Source of the DNA: Sisyra terminalis
Lineage: Eukaryota > Arthropoda > Insecta > Neuroptera > Sisyridae
Length of the DNA: 64,000 nucleotides
Direction of reading: 5' to 3'
Assembly (NCBI GenBank): GCA_958496175.1
Contig: OY292275.1
Span: 15,128,001 to 15,192,000, forward strand
Shown here: positions 46,305-57,440 of the stretch, in pieces
Numbering within the stretch: position 1 is the first letter of the stretch
Layout: each line of letters opens with the position of its first letter
Translations under genes and position numbers: made by a program
Notes under the pieces: generated by a model
What the model was told of the DNA's origin: nothing
Database searches by the model: none
The model's input: the letters and a program-made list of their open reading frames with translations, nothing else

Positions 46305-48522
46305 ATGGAGGAAAATGCTCAACTACAAGACAACCCTCAAAGTAATTCAACAACTCCATATCACCCTCGTACTACAAAACAAAAATCTTCATTTCAAATC
46401 ACTAGCGTTGTTCTTGGAGTATCTAATATTAGCGATGAAAGTGAAAATGATTCTGATTATGACGGGTCACGTGCAAAAGAATCAACCAAAACAACCAAAA
46501 TCGTTAGTGTAAACGAAATGGTAAATGATACAACAGAAGAAATTTCTATATCAATAGAGACAACCACAGGCGTTACATCTCAAGTAGACGCTGGAATGGT
46601 GGAACTTACATTTCAGTCTGAATTAATAACAACGCCCCGAAAAGCACCACTGGTATCACCTAATATACCTGAAATCATCGAAAACGTTGAAGCATCTCCT
46701 CCTCAAAGAAACGATCGTTTTAAAGTCGTAAAAATTGAAACAAATGAACCATTTCGCCGCGGACGTTGGATGTGCATGGATTATTTAGATCCTAAGCCCA
46801 ATACTCCAGAAAACCCTAAAGGTAAATGAAGCTTATCACTTGGAATTTTTTTCAAACTCAATTTTTCTTTTAGAGTCAAATATCGCTCCAGTTCCACCAA
46901 TGGTTATACCAAATCAAAACAACAATACTCAAATCTCAACTGCGCCTCAACAAAGTCAAGCTTCTACCTCAAATATGAACGGAACCGAAATTAGTATTTG
47001 CGAAGTTCCAACTCAAATAAATACATCACTTCCTAGTCTGCAGCCGAAAAATAATTTGCCAATACCTCATCCAATTCAACAAGTTCCACAAGTTCAGCCA
47101 GTTTGTGTACCACAACCGCAAATAATTGTTCAGCCTCAAATAATTCCAATTGTAACCACTCAGCCCAATCAAATCATACCCCCGGTGCAGCGACAATACT
47201 ATATTCCATCAAACATCCAAAATAGTGCACGTCCAATACAGAATACATATCAACAACAAGTTATTCAACCTCATTCACCGATAATCGCAAATCGTTACCA
47301 ACCTGTAATGCAATGTATCAACCATAACACGAATTGTAATCAACCGAATTCTACCCCGATTTCTGCGCCTATGCATTTCGTTCAAGTTCCTCCAATCCAA
47401 CCAAAAATTGTCAACGTGAATTTACCCCCGGCACCTACAGTTCAAGCAACCGTTCAACCTGTTGCACCGCAATTTATTCCCAACTCTAATCTTGGAACGA
47501 GTGATGTTGGGTTACAATCAGAAGTACTGTTAGATGTACCGCAGCAACCGACTGAAACTCCGGTTTTAAAAACCGCCCAAAAAGCAAGTCAATTTCCACC
47601 GATTTTTTTACCAGTAGCAGATTCAACATGTGTACCTGTTGTAATTGATTCTACTTTTCCAGGAGTTAAAGTAATAGCATCAGTCACGCCGACAACAATT
47701 ACTCAAAGTCTTGCAATTGGCGAAGAAGAACCGTCTCAACTTTATACGTTGATCTATTCAATCAAACCTACCGATCCTGATTTGAAAAAAGCAAATGTTA
47801 GCACAACTACTGTACAGCATACGGAGTGTCAAACGACTGATAGTTGTCATAGTCCTGACAATTCGAATGAGAGATCGAGTGAACGAAGATCACATCCTGA
47901 AACTAAAAATTTTATTAAAACTTGTTTGAAGAACAACTTTTGTTCTTCTCCAACCGACCTGGATCCGTCTCCCAAGGAATCTTTTACTACAGCAATGTGT
48001 GACTCAAACTACAGTCAAACGTATCCATTGAAACTAGATTCGAATAAATTTAATAAAACACACCAAAAACTAATCTCCAGTCCTGTGAATATAGACTATT
48101 CTCCATCTGCAGCAAATATTGTAATCAATCGAGAAAGTATTAGGGTGGGTTCTGCCGAAGAAGAACCAGTAACACCTGGTTTTAATGCATCAATCGGAGA
48201 AAAAATTGAACAAGCAATGGATTTGGTCAAATCGCATCTCATGTGCGCGGCAAATGAGGAAATCAAAGTCTTAAAAGACACGATATCCGAGTTATTAACT
48301 CGTATTAGTGAATTGGAAAATGAAAATCGAATCCTCAAACGACATATTTCGCAAGAGCTTTTGAACCAATTGTTGGCCAGCTCAATGGAGCCGGCTAGTT
48401 CTGACCATTCTGGATTTTCGACCACTGAAAAAAATCAGAATAGTGTTATGAACGATAACATGATCAGTGTACGTTCAACATCGTCGGAAGAAATTCTCAG
48501 TATTGTACGTGAGTCGAAATGA
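46305..48522 (+). CDS. bun: Bunched / TSC22-domain family protein, long isoform type
   Basis: The join 46305..46821 and 46874..48522 gives 721 residues. Three hallmarks of long bunched/TSC22D proteins are present: KQKSSFQITSV near residue 25, FKVVKIETNEPFRRGRWMCM with DYLD (about 139-162), and a C-terminal TSC box with leucine zipper, KIEQAMDLVKSHLM then LKDTISELLTRISELENENR (about 616-671). The middle is Gln/Pro-rich and disordered. Family members form zipper dimers; long Bunched promotes growth and cell survival, partly through Madm. The start ATG has GAAA before it; a T-rich AG at about 46200 could be a 5'UTR acceptor. The TSC box is altered where relatives have YAVREEVEVLK (here CAANEEIKVLK), and the usual intron before it is missing. 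This points to a paralogue or retrocopy rather than the main bun gene. Confidence 0.85.
46822..46873 (+). other. 52-bp intron of the bunched-like gene
   Basis: Donor AAAG|GTAAAT and acceptor TTTTCTTTTAG flank a 52-bp AT-rich segment with an in-frame TGA at 46827. Splicing in phase 1 joins NPK to ESNIAPVPP and restores one frame of 721 codons. It is the only intron visible in this gene. Confidence 0.85.
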
Positions 48523-49809
48523 ACAATTAAGTGTGTAAAAATGTACTCAATCTTATGTTTAATTAACTTAAAAATCAGTGTTGTGTGAACGCACTTGTTT
48601 AACGTCTAACGTCCTATAACGGAACTTAGTAAGTTATTACACATATCTAGGATATTGAAGGTTTCACGAACATTTTACGATTTAAACAAGATGGTGTAGC
48701 CCAAAGTTATGTATACAAAAGTAATTATTAAGTTAAAATGTATTTGTGCGTGTATTGCTTAAAATTAGGAACTTCAAAAAAAAAATGTTTTCTTAACTAA
48801 TTGTATGATTATATTAATACAAGACACGTAAAACGAAGAAAAGTCTCAATAATACTTTACTTGAATCTATTTTGTTTTTAAATGGGTCAAGGTTTTTAAG
48901 AGGAATTATTAATAATTTTTGGTATTTTGAAGAAGCAAGTAGTACCTACTCGTTTATGACTAGCAAGAAATTATGAAATATCTTTTTTAGATTTGGAAAT
49001 GCACGTCCAAAATTCAAAGTATTGCAATGCTTATTCATTTCCTAGAATAGAAATTGTATTTTGAATTTTAGGACGTGAAGGGCAGATATTTTAGGGGCCC
49101 AAAACTGCTCATTCGTTATGCAGAATTACAGTATCATTTATTGGTTAATTTGTACGAAAAGTAGTTAAAAATAACTTATATAAAATTTAATGTCATTTTT
49201 CCACTTGATACATATTTTTTAAGTTGGTTACAATTAAATAAGATCTCCAATTAGATGGATTCTTTACCTTGGTAATGTAGTGTGGTATGTAGTCAATTTT
49301 ATTGTCCACAACCTTTTCCCATGTACCATTTAGTAGGACGCCAATCGTTTTGGTAATTTTGTAAAGAATTAAATAATAATGAATAGAAGTCTAGTGAAAA
49401 AATATTTTTAGAGACTTTTTGCCTTACTGTTTAGTATTTCATTTACTACTTCCTGGTTGTCTTTTACTTTTGGGATACCACATCGTAAGGTCAGAATTTT
49501 TAAAACTCATTTCACAGTACTAAGTTTCAAAGTTCCAAAGTTATTAAGGTATTTTTTTAAAATTATTTTTAAGATATTTCGTATCCAAATACAAAAAAAT
49601 TATATCAGTTTTTATTTTACGTACAATATATAGATTGTTTGAATTTTGAAAGTTGTTTTTGGTTTTAAAAGAAATTCACGAGTAAAAATGTTTTTTGAAT
49701 CTAAAAGTAAAAATTTTTGAAGCGAAAATATGTTTTCATTCAATAATATTATCTCTTACGATATTTTTTGACGGATAATTTTATTTGAAGCCTTTTGATA
49801 AATAATAAC

Positions 49810-49981
49810 TTCCAAGTGGACGAGTGGCCAAGTTGGCCACTCTAAAACTAGTGGTCGCTAAATTCGAATCATGTTACAAGAACATGACAATTATTAATGT
49901 TTCTCTACTACGGATATTCGTTAACACTAGAGTTATTAACGACGTTGGTTATAATAAAGTAGCGCGACGATAATAACCAAT
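49810..49981 (+). mobile_element. tRNA-derived SINE, copy 2 (decayed)
   Basis: It shares GACGAGTGGCCAAGTTGGCC (A-box part), CTAAATTCGAATC (B-box part), TAGAGTTATTAACGAC and a terminal GCGACGATAATAACCAA with the other copies. The B box is mutated, so it is unlikely to be transcribed. Confidence 0.6.
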
Positions 49982-50286
49982 GAAAATACACTAAGAAATG
50001 GTTACAAACTATTAAAAGTGGAGTATGGACAAATTTTTGGTTCAAAAGTGTACCAATTTTCTGTAAGGGCGATTCCATTCTGTCCTGATCTTCCCGATTA
50101 TACGAACAAAAGATAACCAATTATACTAGAATTTTCTTTAATCAGAATATTGATTTTAAAACTAACTAGGATATATTTAAAAGTTTATCTAGCAAAATTT
50201 TAACAATTCAAAGTATAAAATTGAAGTTTTATATAAATTCTTAGAAAACAAGGATTATAATAAGTAGTTTAAACTTGATTTTTATT

Positions 50287-50325
50287 CGCGACATTTCGGC
50301 CCCTTTATTGAGCCTTCCTCAGGCA
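50287..50325 (-). ncRNA. Hammerhead-ribozyme-like motif, left arm of 50.4-kb element
   Basis: On the minus strand the order is TGC, CTGAGGA, A, GGCTC-(7 nt)-GGGCC, GAAA, TGTC, GCG. Stem II has five pairs, one of them G·U. Stem I has three, one of them G·U. The palindrome ACGT has become ATGT in this arm. Confidence 0.4.
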
Positions 50326-50467
50326 TTCATAAACAATTGTTTTAACTTTGTCAACAATAATCCTAGTCATGATTCATTTTACAGATATTGTACAGTTAAA
50401 AAAATAATAATAAGAGCTTCCAGGATACATAAAATTCAATGACAAAGTTAAAGCGACTGTTTATGAA

Positions 50468-50506
50468 CGCCTGAGGAAGACTTAATAAAGGGGCCGAAAC
50501 GTCGCG
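50468..50506 (+). ncRNA. Hammerhead-ribozyme-like motif, right arm of 50.4-kb element
   Basis: The order is CGC, CTGAGGA (50471-50477), hairpin region, GAAACGTC, GCG. Stem I is CGC/GCG, stem III is ACGT and the cleavage-site base is C. Stem II is weakened here by two substitutions relative to the left arm. Confidence 0.4.
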
Positions 50507-50749
50507 AATAAAAATCAAATTTGAACTGCTTATTTTGATCCTAGTCCTCTAAGAATTTGTATTGACCTGTTATCACCAAGGATGACCAAGGATCTGAAAT
50601 TTTACCATAATAAAATTGAAGTTATAGAAATTTTTAAATAAATTACTGAGAGTGAATGCGTTCTAATTTTACATTCGAGTGATTTTTTTTTTGTTTCGGT
50701 TTTCTGCCTGACGAGTATTAGTTTCTTACATGATTGAATTCTTCCCTTC

Positions 50750-51090
50750 AACTTCATCTATCCTTATCTTTATGGATCATCCATAACCCGTCTTCTTCCT
50801 TTTTGTCTTGAGAGTTTTCAATTTTTCCTCTGCAACACTAAGTATGAATCCTTTTCTTCCGAGAATATGACCCATCCAGTTGATTTTGTTACAATCTTGT
50901 TACCAAATTGATGATAGTTATTTTTTCATTGAATTTTCTCAATATTTCTACATTTGTCACTTAATTAGTCGATTTAATTTTCTCCATTTTCCTTTTGCAA
51001 AACATTTTAAAACTGTCGGATAATTCCTTTTATCCTTTCTTAAAGTCAGGGTTTCTAAATCATATAATCCTATACTCCATACACAGTACT
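50750..51090 (-). pseudogene. Reverse-transcriptase relic
   Basis: Read on the minus strand it carries KRKMEKIKSTN, then VEILRKFNEKITIINL and SYSRKKRI, the same C-terminal polyprotein motif as at 35.6-36.2 kb. It is broken by stops. A similar relic is on the plus strand at 60700-60990. Confidence 0.45.
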
Positions 51091-54000
51091 TAAGCATCTG
51101 CTTACGGATCATCTATTATCCAACTTAAATTATGACTAAAGATAAAAATAAATTAATCTTTTGATATTTTGAAACCAAAATTACTGTTTAGGGAATGATG
51201 ATTATATCTTCTAAAAACAATGAAAAATCTAACGAATATTTCTTTCGGCTTTTTTGATTCTTAATTAATAATGCATATTTATTGTTTAAAAGATAATAGC
51301 AGATTACGAATTAGATAAAAGTAAGTACGACAAATTTACTACATTCGAAGGCTAGTAGCGCTGAGCCATCACTTTTAAAATAATGTCATCGCTAAAATTA
51401 GCAACCAGTTTTGCATTTATTAATTTTTTATGATTCTTTTTTACGAAATTATTGTAATAAAATATTCAGACGTCGACAAAGTATAATATTTTTATTATTA
51501 CTTTTTGTTCGTTTAGATTTCAAAGATATCGGGAAAGCAATGGTCTTTAGGTCACGCAAGTTTCAATAAAATCACTGGTATTGTATTTCCTTATGTTCAA
51601 ACGACAAATATCTCTCCCGTATTGGATTCATAGATCCGAAACTCGTTTCAATTGAAACCACATTGAGCAAAAAAAATGTCCATATTTGGCGTCATAATTC
51701 TTAGAAAAAATCATATAATATTTGCATTATGAGGCGCCCACGTTCATTCATCAATGAATAGTTAACAGAACTCCCAAAACTTATTAAGACTCTTATGTAA
51801 TTAATACGTAGGTAAACATAATCAGTGCCAAAACTTTGTGGTTTTTAATTTTGAACACAACCGTCGTCCACTTGAAGATTTTATCATTTCTTTGATTTAA
51901 ATTTAATACGATTTCGATGTTTTCCAAATGAAAATTTTGACATTTTCTATTTATAGTCGTATGGAAAAAAAATCCATTAAGATGAAGACAAGGAGGTTTT
52001 AAGTTGAAAATCATTCATTAATCGTTATAAATGTGGCTGTCGAGAGATGCACTATCGAGAAACCAAAGAGAAAACCTCTTGGAATTCTCGCTCGATTCTT
52101 CACCTTTTCGCACCGATGAAGCCTTCTATATAAATCTTTCGATTAATATTCTTCCTTTTTTTTATTAAATATAAAAAAATGCGCGTGTAATCCCGTTTGT
52201 TTTAATTACGCGTTGCGTTTGCTTTGATGCACATCGACTGCGTTAATAAAATCATTTTATTAACGGAAATAATTAAAAAAATAATTTTTTATCGCATCAA
52301 ATATAAACACGATTCTTTTGTAAAACATCGTTTTTATAACACACCGCATTGATATTTAAACGATCACGTTTTTTTTCCGATCAATGATAAACATAGGCTT
52401 TTTGGTTTCTCTGTCATTATCAGCCGGAGAAAGTTATTATTTGGCAATAAAATTTTATATGAATGGAAAAGTGTGTCTTACGTGGCGTTAGTAGGCGCAA
52501 ATTAAATGATAAATAATAAAAGTAAACCTACGAATCGTTCAATCTAACAAATTACATTTGATCTAATGAATGAATGGAGAAAAAATCGAAGATTTCGTAA
52601 TCATGATTGGATTTGGATCAAATAGTAAAGCGTTTGAAATTTAATGCAGTTCTGCTGCAAAAATTGCAGTGGTGCACTGTTTTAATTTTTAATGGTAATA
52701 ATTTTCTTTCATACCCGAGTTATTGCCTTGGATCTTAAGATTTAACACTTATTTTGAAGGTTGAATCTTATTCTACAGTATCAAGTGTTATATCCTTTTT
52801 TTATTAATTTACATTCCTTTAAAAAAAGATAATAAAAAAAACATTCTTGATTGTTTTGCACCTTTTATAACAAGATAGATATTATGTTTTCCAATTAATT
52901 TTTTATGCAATTAACTACTAATTTAACAATAAATTCAACAATTTATGTATTAAGTATTTATTTTCATTAAGAATTAATTTCGAAGCAAATGATTAGCAAA
53001 ATTCAAATAATTATTTTTAAGGATCCATAGCAATATTTTTATTTTTAGTTTCAAGTACTACAATTAAAATGATTCATCATAGGAAGTTGATGAATTGATT
53101 GAAGATATTTATTTATAATGATGATTTATCATCGTTGCTTGCTAACTTGCATGGTCTTTGGCGACTCTAAAGCTTATAAAATCCGTAAATCGCTAAATAC
53201 TAGAAAACTTATTCTTCACCAGATGTGTGATTGTAGTCATCATAGTAATTATTGAAAATAAAGTCGACATAAATGAATTTTAGTCATGAAGGATATTTCT
53301 TAAAATTATCATAAAAGTAATACCGAATATATATGAAATATATATATGTAATACAATCGCATTTGTTACAAACAATTTCTTGACCAAAATTAAGGTTCTT
53401 TATACCCTGAGGCACGGAAACTATCCTCTTGGCAAAATTTTTATGATGGTCTAAAAATCTATAGAAAAGAAAAATTTACTGAGGTCCTCATAAATTGAAG
53501 TTAAATTTTAATGATGCACTATAAACTATCAATGCCTGGATTGTTGTACGTTTTGATATCTTAAACCCAACAATGTAAAGATTCTTTTATTAATTCCTAC
53601 TTTGGTTTAATATGATAAGTAGACTAAAATTTAAACTTTTATAACTCAAAAAATTATATAAATTAGACGATCATTCCAACCATCTCGCAATAAACTTATT
53701 GGACAACAGTGAGATGATAAGAAGGTTACAAAAATGGAATGTAATAGATTTGCCTGATAGACTTTGTAACTAAACAAATATTCCTATTAACTTTTTATTG
53801 CCGAATTATTATTTCTTATTATATAGCTTTATTTTTATATATTACTTATATATTAATGTTTCACATTACTTTTTGCATTGACATTGTTATTATAGACTAT
53901 GATTATTATTCTTATTGCTACTGTTGATTGTTTTTATGATTGTTGTTATTGCTATAAGAATTACTTTTATTGTTATTGTTGCTTGGATTGTTAAAAATCT

Positions 54001-56817
54001 TTGTACTTATACAGCACTAATCTACTGGGACTAGTGCTTACATATGATTGTCTATGGATTTAATGCATTTATTGCAACCCTATGCAGATTGTGCAATTTA
54101 TTTGAAAATAAAAAAAAATTATAAACTGCTATCCTTATTACAGAAAAAAATATATGATAACAATAGCAATAGAATACTCTCAACTCGTTTAGCAGAGTTA
54201 AGCAAAGGAAAATCATCGTTTGCAAAATCATTAATGGTGTTCATCTATTTAAAATAAGGTGTTCATTTTTTTCTTCAACAAAAATAGTCTGATATTCCCT
54301 GATTTTTTAAACCAAGATTTCTTTTCTTTAGGCTATTTTAATGAAATGGCGATATTAATTTTCCGGCCAAATCGTGAAATACATTCAAAAAACGGTGTCA
54401 TTTTTCATTTGTAGTTTATTGAACTTATTATTCAACGTAGAAATTAATGATTTGATGATAATTTATATGACAATAACGTCTATACTTTTTTAAATATAAA
54501 TAATAACCAACTTAAAAAGAAATTAAAAATTTCTAGATGTTTGGTTCAATTCCTCGACTTTCCTGACTTTTGCCTTGCCCAATAAAATTTCAAGACATAT
54601 TTTGACTATCCAGATTTTCCTGACAGGACACTCTATTAAAATCCATCGAAATTTATTAATAAAGACAGCTTTTCTTTCGAAATTAGGTTTTGAGTTCCAA
54701 ATTTAGGTACCATATTTTGAATTTGTTTTTTTTTTCATTGTTTTACTTATCCCACAGCAGTTCTATTTTCTGAAATATTGTAACTTCTTAATAGAAATAT
54801 ATATTTTACTTAATACCGTATTTCCACATTATTAACATCTCGGATTTCTTGCAGTGCAAAAACAATTTAAAAACCGTATTTTTTCTGAAGTGTATCAGTA
54901 CAACCAATTAACTTTAAGTGAACATTTGAAATAAATTATTACGTTGCTCTTCTCCAGTGCTGCAATGTACCGGATGGTTCAAAAAGTAAATTAATAGATA
55001 ATATAAAATATAAAAACAAGTAATAAACCTTAATATAGACTTTTCATTAGTTTTAAAATCACTTCACTAATTAGTTTTAATTAATTTAAAAATGATTTAC
55101 CGTCGACAAGCATAAGAGCATAAAACTTTCGTCTAAATCAGCAAGGCCAAAACATACCATAAAATTTACGATCGAAAATATATTTATAAATTAGCAAGTA
55201 TAAGATTTCTGATTTAAAAATGGAAATTATTAATCTTTGTACCTTTTTCGTATTCGCTCACTTGAATAATGCAAATTGAACACATACGAAAAAAAAAAAT
55301 GTCAATAACAACTTTTACATTTTGTGCAAACGCAGAAGAAATCATTTGTATTTTATTTTTTAAAGATAATGAAATCGCTGACTGCAATATATGTAATTTC
55401 AGAACCAAGCAGATACGTTTTGTTTAATAACTAAACGTAATTAATAATATTAAGAGAAGTGTTTAACATTTTGTAGACTTAAACAAATTTTCAAACTCTC
55501 AATTTTACTTTTCCAAATATTTTCTTTCGTTTGACTGTTACCTATGGTTGGTATTTACATAATTTATATCTATTTGTGAAGTAAAGCAATTGTAAACTTT
55601 TCACTTGAGCTTAATGTATACAAAACGTCCGAGTGCAAATGAAAAAATGTTCCAAATGTACAAAATCTAAATTTGAGATGATAAAACAAACAAATCGAAA
55701 TTCGAAAGAAAATTATAAATACGATTACATTATGTTTCCATCAAGTTTATTTGAGTTATATAAAAAAAAATTGAAGAATAACAATCTCTAGAAACAGGCA
55801 TAGCATTATTGTACAAACTTATTAATACCATTCACTGAAAATGTTTAATAAAATTTCTTTTAAACTAAAAATATAACAAATATTACCTAACAATATTTAT
55901 TTATACAGTACAAATTTTATACCTCTCATTCGTTAAAAAGCTAATGACATAAAGAAATACTACAATCTTTAAAAGGAAATTGTTTCGTATTACTATATAT
56001 TATGTTTTTTAATTGTCAAGCAACGTTCTTCAGTAATTATCAAGTATTAGATTTATTTGTGATGATTTACAATCAAAACGAAGGTTGTTAAGCAATCAAA
56101 ATTCATATGTGACAAATACTAATAAAATATTTTTATAACGTTGAACGTTTTATGTTTTATTTTCGTGTAGATTTATGAAACATAATATTTACAATACTGC
56201 TTCACCTGTACAATAGCTAACTATTGTAAAATCATAATTTTATACTGGAATTTTCAATAAATTGTTAATTTAATACGGTATTGATTACAATTTACATCAA
56301 CTAGTGGATTTCATAATTATATTGACCAAATGATTTTTCTTATTAATCTTAATACGGAACCCAAACACGAATAATGGGTAAGCATGAGTAAAAATAGAAT
56401 TATTTAAAAATAAGTTATCATTTTAAGCTAATTTATGTTGTAAATTAAAAGAAGGTTGTTTTGAGTTCAAAAAATATCTTTTCCGTTAACACCAGAGCAA
56501 TATTTTCATACTAATTTGCGAAGTAAAAATCAATCAGCGATCTTTCAACCTGATAAGTTCAAATACAGGTAATACACCAAAGATTATCTACTATATATGG
56601 ACTCTCAGGTAATCCTTATAATTTTATTGGATGAAAAAAGCAAAGATGAGGAAGTCAGAAAAAAGAGAGATAATAATTTGAATATTTGATCCAAAAACCA
56701 AAAAAAAAAACTATCTAATTTTCGTTCACCCAAAATCACTGATTTTAGATTCTAATTCTCACATATTCTGACAGATTTTAAGAAAAAGGCTGTAAGTACG
56801 GTAACAAAGGTCTCCTT

Positions 56818-56995
56818 AGCCTACTGGTGACCGAGTAGTCAAGGTGAAGTTTCCAAAACTGGTAGGTTTTGGGTTTGATTCTCATATTGAGTAAATTTTC
56901 AATATTTCTCGATTATGGATTTTAATGAGCCTTAGACTCGCTAAATACCTTAGTAGTTATAAGGCGACGGTAAATAACAATTTAATAATTAAAAA
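56818..56995 (+). mobile_element. tRNA-derived SINE, copy 3, with target duplication
   Basis: It has an A-box part GACCGAGTAGTCAAGGTG and a B-box part GGGTTTGATTCTC, the same body as copy 1 and an A-rich tail. Flanks AAAGGTCTCCTT (56806-56817) and AAAGGTCTCTTT (56996-57007) form a 12-bp target duplication with one mismatch, which defines both ends. Confidence 0.75.
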
Positions 56996-57279
56996 AAAGG
57001 TCTCTTTGCTAGTAAATGTGGAGTTTTACTAGACTTTCATTGATTTTTCTTACCAGAAAAGCAAAGATTATAGAAAATGGAACATTATATTGAAAAATTA
57101 CTTAACTGCAAAAACTACTAAACCATACAAAAACCATACGATTTATCATAGAACTTCTTCATGACGATATCATCCTATGAAGTCCCAAAAAATATAAAAC
57201 AACAGAGATAAAGCTGATGATTGATCATCCAGAAATCGCAAATATCTTCTGGAAATGGTCTTATGATAGTTACCCACCA

Positions 57280-57440
57280 GAAAATTCTTCAGGCGAAAAT
57301 TGCCCACAAAAGTTGCGCACTAACATTGTTGCTCACATGAAAGTTGCCCACATAGAAATTTTCTCACAGGGAGAATTTCTCCCAAAGAAATTAACGTATA
57401 ATAATATATCCTACATGAAAATTAACCCACAGAAACAACA
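57280..57440 (+). repeat. Degenerate minisatellite
   Basis: Units of roughly 18-20 bp built on GCCCACAAAAGTTGC and GCCCACATAGAAATTTTC recur with drift over about 160 bp. An open frame of 75 codons through it is a by-product. Confidence 0.45.

Larger units (their letters stand above)
50278..50515. repeat. Inverted repeat with hammerhead-like arms
   Basis: The arms begin TTGATTTTTATTCGCGAC and end GTCGCGAATAAAAATCAA, about 80 bp each, with a spacer of roughly 75 bp. Each arm has CTGAGGA…GAAA. The right flank (50535-50610) is shared with the 26.7-kb hairpin. Confidence 0.85.
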
